8,326 bases of DNA from SKLM01 sp964421785 (GTDB lineage Bacteria; Chloroflexota; Anaerolineae; B4-G1), in assembly GCA_964421785.1 (NCBI GenBank), contig CAYQZG010000166.1, positions 1-8,326 of the forward strand, written 5' to 3'. The notes below the pieces were generated by a model. The model was not told the origin of the DNA. It made no database searches and saw only the letters and a list, made by a program, of their open reading frames with translations. This document shows positions 1 through 5,466 of this stretch, in pieces. How positions within the stretch are numbered: position 1 is the first letter of the stretch; each line of letters begins with the position of its first letter. The position numbers and the translations under genes were made by a program.

Positions 1-87
1 CGCGGAAGCCGTTTTGAGTAGGTTGATACGCTGCACAGAAACCCGACAGGTCTAGGACGAGTGCTCCTGGCGCATGCACCCTGCGAT

Positions 88-116
88 TTGCCAGTCTTCG
101 CGATATGTGGTATGAT
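88..116 (+). promoter_or_regulatory. sigma70-type promoter of the tRNA-Pro gene
   Basis: TTGCCA at 88-93 and TATGAT at 111-116 are separated by exactly 17 nt, close to the TTGACA/TATAAT consensus (5/6 matches each). The expected start point is around 123-124, only a few bases before the mature tRNA 5' end at 127, so the precursor would have a very short 5' leader. Bases 1-87 hold no gene I can support. Confidence 0.75.
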
Positions 117-126
117 TGCGTCTGTG

Positions 127-201
127 CGGGGCGTGGCGCAGCCAGGCTAGCGCGCTGCAATGGGGTTGCAGAGGTCCCGGGTTCAAATCCCGGCGCCCCG
201 A
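127..201 (+). tRNA. trnP: tRNA-Pro (anticodon GGG)
   Basis: The cloverleaf folds completely. The acceptor stem is 127-133 with 194-200 (7 perfect pairs). The D stem is 136-139 with 150-153, with GG at 145-146 in the loop. The anticodon stem is 155-159 with 167-171, and the 7-nt loop 160-166 has U at 161 and anticodon GGG at 162-164. The variable loop is 172-176. The T stem is 177-181 with 189-193, closing the TTCAAAT loop. The C1-G72 pair, discriminator A201 and G37 are the known bacterial proline identity elements and agree with the anticodon, which reads CCC. CCA is not encoded (ACTA follows), so the end must be added by CCA nucleotidyltransferase. The gene has its own promoter and terminator and appears to be monocistronic. 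Confidence 0.97.
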
Positions 202-221
202 CTACAAGAGCAAGGCATCCT

Positions 222-245
222 AAACCGCCCTCGTGGGCGGTTTTT
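222..245 (+). terminator. Rho-independent terminator after tRNA-Pro
   Basis: AAACCGCCC (222-230) pairs with GGGCGGTTT (235-243) around a TCGT loop, followed by more T residues (TTTTT at 241-245, then GCTGTTTTTC). The GC-rich stem with a T-run is a textbook intrinsic terminator about 20 nt past the tRNA 3' end. It should insulate the downstream transaldolase gene from tRNA transcription. Confidence 0.88.
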
Positions 246-339
246 GCTGTTTTTCGGATCCTCTCGCCTATGCATGGCTGCACCGCACATGAGCATTGAG
301 AGTGAGGTAGGGAGAAGTCAGAGTCTGTTGTGTGAAAGG

Positions 340-384
340 GCTCCAGGATCTGGAGCTGGTGCTCCTGGATCATGCTGGAGCACC
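340..384 (+). promoter_or_regulatory. leader with four alternating GCTCC/GGAGC blocks; candidate switchable structure or tandem operators
   Basis: Two perfect inverted repeats sit side by side just before the Shine-Dalgarno of the transaldolase-like gene. GCTCCAG (340-346) pairs with CTGGAGC (350-356), and GGTGCTCC (358-365) pairs with GGAGCACC (377-384). Because the blocks run GCTCC, GGAGC, GCTCC, GGAGC, the second and third (352-356 with 361-365) can also pair and would break both outer hairpins. No T-run follows, so this is not an intrinsic terminator. The Shine-Dalgarno at 401-407 lies outside the stems. It could be an RNA regulatory leader or a pair of DNA operators. The repeats are directly visible; the function is inference. 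Confidence 0.4.
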
Positions 385-410
385 TTGGGAGGGCGCATCA
401 GGGAGGGAAG

Positions 411-1664
411 ATGAACACATCTGCGGAATTGGTACGGTCGGTGGAGACGTTGGCCACACAAGGCTTCGAGCCGCGGTATGGGGAGCTGAACGAGGCCTTC
501 GAATTGAATGCCCGCTGGCGCGCGCTTCGCCGGCTGGGATCTCGTCTGTGGCTGGACACGGGCGACGTCGAGGGCGCGACTCGACGCTGGTCTCGAGAAT
601 TCGAGGCCCTGACCACGAACAACACGCTTCTGAATCGAGAGGTCCAGAAGGGAATCTACGATGACCTCGTCGAGCGGTCTGCTGCCTCGCTATCCGGGTT
701 CCCCGACATGGATCGTGAGCAACTGATTATTGAGATAGCCCTGGTGCTGAACGCCTACCACGGACTGCGCCTGGTGGAGCGCTTTGACGCTCGGGTCAGC
801 GTTGAGCTGCACACGGACCTGGCCCATGACGTCGAAAGGACTGTCTGGTATGGGCGTCGGCTTTTCGGGATGTGCCCCCGGCGCTTTATCGTCAAGGTCC
901 CTCTTACACCGGAGGGGTTTCTTGCCGCTCGAAGGTTGAGGGCTCAGGGGGTCAGGGTGAACTTCACACTGGGTTTCTCCGCCCGCCAGAACTACCTGGC
1001 GGCGTCGCTGTCCCAGCCATCGTTCGTCAACGTTTTCTTGGGGCGACTGAACTCATTCGTCGCGGGCAACGGTCTTGGGGAGGGCGAGAATATCGGCGAG
1101 AGGGCGACCATAGCCAGCCAGAGGGCGATTGAGGACCTGCGGGGCCGCGCAGGGGTGAACACCCACCAGATCGCGGCCAGCATGCGGGACGGGCGTCAGG
1201 TGGCAAGACTGGCGGGGGTGGATGTGATGACGATGCCCCTGGGTGTTGCGGAGGGGTTCCTGTCCCCCGAGCTGTCGCCGGATCAGGTACGCCATTTCAG
1301 AGAACAGACATATCCCGTGAAGCTGGAGACGGACAGCCAAGCCCTGCTGACCACCCTGTGGGACGTGCCGACGGAGTTCCGGGGCGTCGTGCGGGAGTTG
1401 CAGGAGACGTCCTTGGACGAGATGTCTGGGGATGATCTGCGGGCGTTTTTCGACGAACGAGGTTACCCTGGCCTGTTTCCTTCGTGGAGCGAGGCTGACG
1501 TTGAGGCTATCGAGGCGGATGGGAAGATCCCCGACTATGGACGGTGGGCGTCTCGGCTGGAGGAGGGCAGCGTCGATCTGGATGCCCTGATGAGCAAGTC
1601 AGGGCTGCATCGCTTCGCGGCGGATCAGCGTGCTCTCGACAGCCGGATCCGAGAGCACCTCTGA
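411..1664 (+). CDS. transaldolase-family protein
   Basis: This 417-residue cytoplasmic TIM-barrel protein resembles transaldolases, which use a lysine Schiff base to move or cleave a dihydroxyacetone unit in sugar phosphates. Against E. coli TalB, LWLDTGD (47-52) matches the Asp17 region, giving D49. TTNN (68-71) matches TTNP, giving N70. VSVELH places E132 at Glu96, FIVKVP places K162 at the Schiff-base Lys132, and NFT (184-186) and GR (211-212) match the substrate-binding segments. The tail HRFAADQRALD (400-410) resembles the C-terminal helix of the family. Two changes stand out: the proline of TTNP is N71, and the phosphate-site serine equivalent appears to be N207, so substrate preference may differ. 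At 417 residues it is longer than TalB (about 317). I chose ATG 411 because GGGAGGGAAG precedes it directly; an in-frame ATG at 372 lies in the hairpin leader and lacks a ribosome site. The gene stands alone and converges with the beta-helix gene, overlapping it by 66 bp. Confidence 0.85.
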   Translation: MNTSAELVRSVETLATQGFEPRYGELNEAFELNARWRALRRLGSRLWLDTGDVEGATRRWSREFEALTTNNTLLNREVQKGIYDDLVERSAASLSGFPDMDREQLIIEIALVLNAYHGLRLVERFDARVSVELHTDLAHDVERTVWYGRRLFGMCPRRFIVKVPLTPEGFLAARRLRAQGVRVNFTLGFSARQNYLAASLSQPSFVNVFLGRLNSFVAGNGLGEGENIGERATIASQRAIEDLRGRAGVNTHQIAASMRDGRQVARLAGVDVMTMPLGVAEGFLSPELSPDQVRHFREQTYPVKLETDSQALLTTLWDVPTEFRGVVRELQETSLDEMSGDDLRAFFDERGYPGLFPSWSEADVEAIEADGKIPDYGRWASRLEEGSVDLDALMSKSGLHRFAADQRALDSRIREHL

Positions 1665-3101
1665 TCGCGTCGTCTCCGTTCCGTCCCGCGTCAGCAGCGG
1701 CAGGTAGACCATCTGGTCCGGCGGGTCGCCCTCGAAGGCCCCTATGCTCGGCGGGCTGCTATAGCGACGTCCGTCGAAGTCGTACGCCACGTTGGGGAGC
1801 GCCGCGCCGGCCCCGATAGCCGGGCTGTCCGCCCGCAGATGGTAGTCTTCGGCGGCCGGATCGACCAGCCGCGGATCCTCCCCCACCACGACCCCTGTCT
1901 CCTCCACCGGCAGGTCGGGCTGCGACCGGGACGGGTCGTCGTGGGCGTACCACAGGTTGTGCGAGAAGGTGAAGGTCCCGGGCAGCGTGTTGGGGCCGGT
2001 GTTGACGTACGTGCTCAGCGCCTCCCGGTCGAAGAAGAACACGTTGTTCACCACGGCGTTGTCCTGGCACGCCAGGAAGGCGTAGTCCCCGCTGCTGGTG
2101 GTCTCCTGGAGGATGCGCAGCAGCCACGATTCGGGGTCGACGACGGTGTTGTGGGCCGCCAGGCAGTCGACGCAGCCTACGAAGGCGAAGGGCGTGTACG
2201 CGCCGTGGATCACGTTCGCCACCACACGGATGTCGCGGGCCTCGGCGTTTGGCTCCGTGGTCGAAAGGGGCGGTCGGAAGTAGGTGAAGCCGGTCGAGCC
2301 GCCCATGTTGACCGCGCGCCGGCCCGCGTCGACCATCAGGTTGGCGCGTATCTCGATGTCGCGGCTGCCCCCCTTGCACTGCACCGCGTTGCCGTGCATG
2401 TCCTCGAAGCTGTTTCCCGCCACGACGCCGTGGTGGCAGCCGACGTGATCGATGCCGCTCCCCGATATACCGCCGCCGCAGCGGGCGAAGGCGCTGTCGA
2501 GCACGTAGTAGTCGTTCACGCCCGAGAGTTTCAGGCAGTCCTGATTGCCGCTGCCACCCACGTCGTGGATGGAGAGATCGCGGAAGATGACGTGATGCGT
2601 GGCGGTCGGATCGTCGTAGTCGCCGCCGTCGTCGCAGTTGATACCGTTGTACGCGGCCCCTTGCACCTCCAGGTCGTGCACGATCACGTAGCGCACGCGC
2701 GACAGGTGGAGCGCCTCGGTGACGTTCTCGATGATGGGCTTGGGCTCGCCGGGCACGCCGCCGATCCAGATCGGGGCCTCGGCAGTGCCTGCCAGGTCGT
2801 AGACGTTCGTCCGCTCCGTGTAGGTGCCCGGGTGCACGCGCACCGCGGCGCCGGGCGCGGCATCGTCCAGCGCGCGATCGACGGTGCGATAGGGGCGCGC
2901 GGCGCTGCCGTCGCCGTCGTCGCTGCCGTCCATAGCGACGTGGATGATGTCGCTGGGTGAGCGGCCGTCCTCGAAGGTGTTCACGCCGGACGCCGGCCCT
3001 GCCTGGTCGGCCGATAGGGTGGGGCCGCTGGCCTGCCAGCTCAGGAGCAGGCCGCACGCCAGGACGAGCATGGATATCCGCAACGTAGATCGGTGTGGCA
3101 T
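1599..3101 (-). CDS. secreted right-handed parallel beta-helix protein (polysaccharide-lyase-like)
   Basis: This 500-residue protein has a signal peptide (basic MPHRSTLR, hydrophobic core 9-22, likely cleavage near 31). The start of the helix, at 54-98, has the pattern 'VAMDGSDDGDGSAARPYRTV...APGAAVRVHPGTYTER', typical of DUF1565/Pel9-like beta-helix proteins. Residues 120-420 then show repeated short strand turns with N-rich ladders such as VVAGNSF, IRANLMV, VVANVIHG and AAHNTVV. DFDG...PSIGAFE (441-457) is the usual closing motif of the family. VYLPLL (465-470) resembles the C-terminal motif of many exported Chloroflexota proteins. Cysteines at 156, 189, 208, 222, 242, 310, 313 and 345 could form disulfides. 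A catalytic lysine or substrate cannot be assigned, so a non-catalytic glycan binder is possible. The start is supported by GGAAGGAGC (complement of 3111-3117 and flank) before ATG. It is probably the last gene of the minus-strand operon. Its final 30 or so residues run into the transaldolase gene on the other strand. Confidence 0.82.
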   Translation of the reverse strand: MPHRSTLRISMLVLACGLLLSWQASGPTLSADQAGPASGVNTFEDGRSPSDIIHVAMDGSDDGDGSAARPYRTVDRALDDAAPGAAVRVHPGTYTERTNVYDLAGTAEAPIWIGGVPGEPKPIIENVTEALHLSRVRYVIVHDLEVQGAAYNGINCDDGGDYDDPTATHHVIFRDLSIHDVGGSGNQDCLKLSGVNDYYVLDSAFARCGGGISGSGIDHVGCHHGVVAGNSFEDMHGNAVQCKGGSRDIEIRANLMVDAGRRAVNMGGSTGFTYFRPPLSTTEPNAEARDIRVVANVIHGAYTPFAFVGCVDCLAAHNTVVDPESWLLRILQETTSSGDYAFLACQDNAVVNNVFFFDREALSTYVNTGPNTLPGTFTFSHNLWYAHDDPSRSQPDLPVEETGVVVGEDPRLVDPAAEDYHLRADSPAIGAGAALPNVAYDFDGRRYSSPPSIGAFEGDPPDQMVYLPLLTRDGTETTRSEVLSDPAVESTLIRREAMQP

Positions 3102-3356
3102 AGCTCAAGCTCCTTCCGTGTGCACAAGCGACCGGCGCCCTTTTCCCTTGAGTGAGATTGCACGTCACCGCCGCTGCTTGTCCAGTTGTGGGGCCGCCTG
3201 CCTTCGTCCACCGTCCACGCGCAATCGCCCTGGTCGGCGCGAGGGCTTTCGCGGGGAGCTGGCGATCCCCTCCGAGCGGCTTTGGGGGTTTGGGCGACTT
3301 TGGGCAGCGATTCATTCCTCCCGCTGCCATCCCCTTGGCCCCGGAGCGAGAGTGAG
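3102..3356. other. 255-bp gap between beta-helix and oxidoreductase genes
   Basis: Apart from the Shine-Dalgarno of the beta-helix gene at its left end, I see no convincing promoter, terminator, RNA or small gene. Long open frames cross it on both strands, but they continue as shadows of the flanking genes. The size is large for an operon interior, so a weak internal promoter or processing site for the beta-helix gene remains possible. Confidence 0.4.
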
Positions 3357-4460
3357 TCAGGCGTCCAGCAGCCCTTCGTTCAGCCCCAAAGGCAGCGGCG
3401 CAGGCCTTGTGCAGCGGCTGGTGATCTCGATGTGCTCGCCCGCCTCCGAGGACTCGACAAGAGCCTGCATGACGTCCAGCACGTGGTAGGCCACCTCGCC
3501 ACTCGCTCGGTGCGGCCGATCGCGTCTGAGCGCATAGGCCATGTCCGCCACGCCGATGCCCCGGCCCACCGCCGCACTGTGGATGAGGGGCATCTCGCTC
3601 CACCCCTGGGCTTTGGCGCGACGGACGAGGACGGAGCCGCCGAAGGTGTTGGGGTCGGGCGCCCTCAGCGTGCCCTCCGAACCATATAGCTCGATGCGGG
3701 GCAGGCTGGAGGCCCAGACATCGAAGCTGGTGATCAGCGTGACGATTGGCCCGCTGGCGAAGTCGAGCGTCCCGGCGACGTGGGTGGGGACTTCCACGGG
3801 GATCCTCCGTCCATAGCGCTCCTCGCTCGTGGCGATGCGCTCTGGGAAGGAGATGCGGGCCATGCCGGCCACCCGTCTCACCGGGCCCAACAGGTTGATC
3901 AGCGCTGTGAGGTAGTACGGCCCCACGTCCAGCAGCGGGCCACCGCCCACCTGGTAGAAGAAGTCGGGGTTGGGGTGCCACGACTCCGGACCGTGTTGGG
4001 CCATGAAAGCCACCCCGGCCACCGGCTCGCCGATCCAGCTGTCGTCGACCAGCTTCCGGCAGGTCTGGAGGCCGCCGCCCAGGAAGGTGTCCGGCGCACA
4101 GCCGACCTGCACCCCTTTCTCCTGCGCCGCGGCCAGGACCTGCTGGCCATCCCGGCGGGTCACCGCCAGGGGCTTCTCCGAGTAGAGGTGCTTGCCCGCC
4201 TCAATGATCGCCAGGCTGACCCCCGCGTGTGCGGTGGGCACGGTGAGGTTGACGACCACCTCGATTTCCGGATCGCCCAGCAACTCCTCGACGGGAAAGA
4301 CCTGGGGTATGTCGAACGCTTCGGCTTTCGCTCGTGCCTTGTGCGGGTCGATGTCCGCGCAGGCGACGATGTCGAGGATCTCGAAGGCGCGGCACTTCTC
4401 GACGTAGCGCCCGAAGATGTTGCCGGTGCCGATGATGCCGATCTTAACCCTTCTTTCCAC
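3357..4460 (-). CDS. Gfo/Idh/MocA-family NAD(P)-dependent oxidoreductase
   Basis: This 367-residue cytoplasmic dehydrogenase belongs to the family that oxidises or reduces hydroxyls on sugars, inositols and related polyols. The N-terminal Rossmann fold carries IGIIGTGNIFGRY (7-19, GxGxxG). An acidic 'CADIDP' (34-39) at the end of beta-2 suggests NAD preference. SEKPLAV (94-100) holds the conserved E-K-P with catalytic-site K96. The second domain has GGGPLLDVGPYYLTAL (172-187), where D178 and Y182/Y183 occupy the positions of the usual D-x-G-x-H/Y active-site motif; the common histidine is replaced by tyrosine here. The length is normal for the family. The start is GTG at 4460, fixed by a strong GGAAGGAGGT seven bases upstream. 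The 5' end overlaps the isomerase gene by 17 nt, so the two are probably co-translated and act on the same sugar. The exact substrate is unknown. Confidence 0.9.
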   Translation of the reverse strand: MERRVKIGIIGTGNIFGRYVEKCRAFEILDIVACADIDPHKARAKAEAFDIPQVFPVEELLGDPEIEVVVNLTVPTAHAGVSLAIIEAGKHLYSEKPLAVTRRDGQQVLAAAQEKGVQVGCAPDTFLGGGLQTCRKLVDDSWIGEPVAGVAFMAQHGPESWHPNPDFFYQVGGGPLLDVGPYYLTALINLLGPVRRVAGMARISFPERIATSEERYGRRIPVEVPTHVAGTLDFASGPIVTLITSFDVWASSLPRIELYGSEGTLRAPDPNTFGGSVLVRRAKAQGWSEMPLIHSAAVGRGIGVADMAYALRRDRPHRASGEVAYHVLDVMQALVESSEAGEHIEITSRCTRPAPLPLGLNEGLLDA

Positions 4461-5298
4461 GGGCCAGACCTCCTTCCACGAGGTAATGATAGCTCTTCTC
4501 GACGGCCTCCATCATATCGGTGGCGCATTCGTCCAGCTCGACGATCAGCCACTCCGCGTGGCCCTCGGCGGCCCGGGAGATGGCCGGGACGTCCAGCACC
4601 CCCTCGCCTACGGCGACCATCGGTGCATTCATGACCGCCGGGCCGTCCTTGATGTGGAGCAGGGAGGCGCGCCGGCCGAGCTCTCTCACCACCTCGGCGG
4701 GGTCCAGGCCGGCCGTCCTGACCCAGTAAGTATCCACCTCGAAGAGGATCTCAGGATTGAGGTGTTCCATCAGTATCCGATAGGGGTAGCGGCCCTCCAC
4801 CGTCTGGAACTCCCACCAGTGGTTATGGATGCCGAAGCTCATGCCGTTCTCCCTGGCCACAGCGTGCGCTTCGTTGAATAGATCGCACGTACGCCGGATC
4901 TGGTCGAGGGTCTGGAAGCTCTCGGGCCCCTTCCCGGAGACGATGCATCGGCAGTCGAGGGCGGCCATGGCCTCCAGGACCCTCTCCTTATCCGCGCCGA
5001 GTGGCAAGGGGGTGTGGGCGCTGGGCACCATCAGCTCCAGCTCTTTGAAGAGCCTGCCCGCCTCTGCCGGCGTCGTCCCCAGGGTGCTCAGGGCGGGCTC
5101 GATGCCGACGTAGCCGATGCCGGCGATCTGTCGCATCACCCCCGCGAAATCCTCGGCCAGGGCCTCACGTACGGTGTACAGTTGCAGTGCGGTGGATGCC
5201 GGGCGGATGCCGCTTCGGCGGTTCCGCCCCCCGTCCCCGGGCCGCTTACCTTTTCCTGCCGCTGCGCTTACAGCGGATGCTGCTGAGGGAGCCATCAT
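4444..5298 (-). CDS. xylose-isomerase-like sugar (phosphate) isomerase/epimerase with an atypical N-terminal extension
   Basis: This 284-residue cytoplasmic TIM barrel is of the AP-endonuclease-2/xylose-isomerase-like type (IolE, tagatose epimerase relatives). The barrel starts at ALQLYTVREALAEDF (37-51). GIHNHWWEF (156-164), FEVDTYWV (186-193), LLHIKDG (213-219) and IVELDE (252-257) are the conserved strands. By family comparison E163, D189, H215 and E254 are the likely metal ligands. Relatives usually begin just before 'LQLYTVR', but here about 35 low-complexity residues precede it. Residues 16-31 of that stretch are encoded by the 49-bp repeat at 5205-5253. Two adjacent ATGs (5298 and 5295) follow AGGAGGAGGT (complement of 5301-5310); the second has the better spacing from the nearest part of that site, so the protein may have 283 residues. 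It is the first gene of the minus-strand operon, 17 nt overlapping the oxidoreductase, and probably forms a two-enzyme sugar conversion with it. The substrate is unknown. Confidence 0.87.
   Translation of the reverse strand: MMAPSAASAVSAAAGKGKRPGDGGRNRRSGIRPASTALQLYTVREALAEDFAGVMRQIAGIGYVGIEPALSTLGTTPAEAGRLFKELELMVPSAHTPLPLGADKERVLEAMAALDCRCIVSGKGPESFQTLDQIRRTCDLFNEAHAVARENGMSFGIHNHWWEFQTVEGRYPYRILMEHLNPEILFEVDTYWVRTAGLDPAEVVRELGRRASLLHIKDGPAVMNAPMVAVGEGVLDVPAISRAAEGHAEWLIVELDECATDMMEAVEKSYHYLVEGGLARGKKG
4468..4477 (-). promoter_or_regulatory. Shine-Dalgarno of the oxidoreductase gene, inside the upstream gene
   Basis: The minus strand reads GGAAGGAGGT with a 7-nt spacer to the GTG at 4460. 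It is embedded in the last codons of the isomerase gene, whose stop lies downstream of the GTG. Ribosomes finishing the isomerase therefore cover or release this site, the usual arrangement for translational coupling. It decides the GTG start. Confidence 0.8.
5205..5253 (+). repeat. 49-bp direct repeat, copy 1 (inside isomerase N-terminus)
   Basis: This copy is identical base for base to 5580-5628. It contains CCGC-TTCG-GCGG (5210-5221), a stem with an ultrastable TTCG-type tetraloop, an overlapping GGCG-GTTC-CGCC hairpin (5217-5228), and GCCGCTT at both 5209-5215 and 5241-5247. In the isomerase it is read on the minus strand as residues 16-31, a basic, Gly/Arg-rich segment. Just left of it, GGTGGATGCC (5191-5200) repeats the border of copy 2, so copy 1 looks as if it carries an extra 11-12 bp tandem duplication at this edge. 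Confidence 0.95.
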
Positions 5299-5350
5299 GA
5301 ACCTCCTCCTGTGTCAATGGATATCGATAGTTGGTCACAGACTTCGGCAG

Positions 5351-5380
5351 ATTTTACAGGCGGACGGACGGCTTTGTCAA
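5351..5380 (-). promoter_or_regulatory. sigma70-type promoter of the isomerase-oxidoreductase-beta-helix operon
   Basis: On the minus strand TTGACA (complement of 5375-5380, 6/6) is followed after 18 nt by TAAAAT (complement of 5351-5356, 5/6). The expected start near 5344 gives a leader of about 45 nt to the start codon at 5298 or 5295. The -35 box lies in the left arm of the inverted repeat shared with the divergent promoter. Confidence 0.7.
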
Positions 5381-5399
5381 GCGAATAGCAGCTTGACAA
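5374..5399. promoter_or_regulatory. perfect inverted repeat joining two divergent -35 boxes; candidate operator
   Basis: TTGTCAAGC (5374-5382), an 8-nt spacer, then GCTTGACAA (5391-5399) form a perfect 9-bp inverted repeat. Each arm contains one TTGACA -35 hexamer, facing outward on opposite strands. A dimeric regulator bound here would cover both -35 boxes and control both operons together. The symmetry may also arise partly because two consensus -35 boxes are mirror images, but the match extends three bases beyond the hexamers on each side. No regulator gene is seen in the window. Confidence 0.6.
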
Positions 5400-5420
5400 G
5401 GACGCGGGATCTCATACACT
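5393..5420 (+). promoter_or_regulatory. sigma70-type promoter of the NHL-MFS operon
   Basis: TTGACA at 5393-5398 (6/6) and TACACT at 5415-5420 (4/6, with the key T, A and final T) are spaced 16 nt apart. The expected start near 5427 leaves about 40 nt before the ATG at 5467. The -35 box lies in the right arm of the inverted repeat 5374-5399. Confidence 0.6.
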
Positions 5421-5466
5421 TTGGGATCGGAAAGACCGATCGAAGTATAGACGGACGGGAGGTAAG

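Noticed and set aside
127..201. tRNA-Pro as the attachment site of an integrated element
   Set aside because: No integrase gene and no second copy of the tRNA 3' end are present in the window.
105..414. Small open frames crossing the tRNA and its terminator
   Set aside because: They read through a perfect tRNA cloverleaf and terminator and have no ribosome site or protein-like composition.
1839..2960. Open frame of 373 codons antisense to the beta-helix gene
   Set aside because: Its composition (Val, His, Asp, Ala) mirrors the complement of the real gene, and no domain or start signal is visible.
1759..3981. Open frame of 740 codons on the minus strand spanning the beta-helix and oxidoreductase genes
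   Set aside because: It is out of frame with two clear protein families, its translation is Arg/Gly/Pro-rich with no motif, and it bridges the gap without a ribosome site. It is a high-GC shadow.
3780..4634. Open frame of 284 codons on the plus strand opposite the oxidoreductase
   Set aside because: It is a shadow frame of two well-recognised minus-strand enzymes, with no motif.
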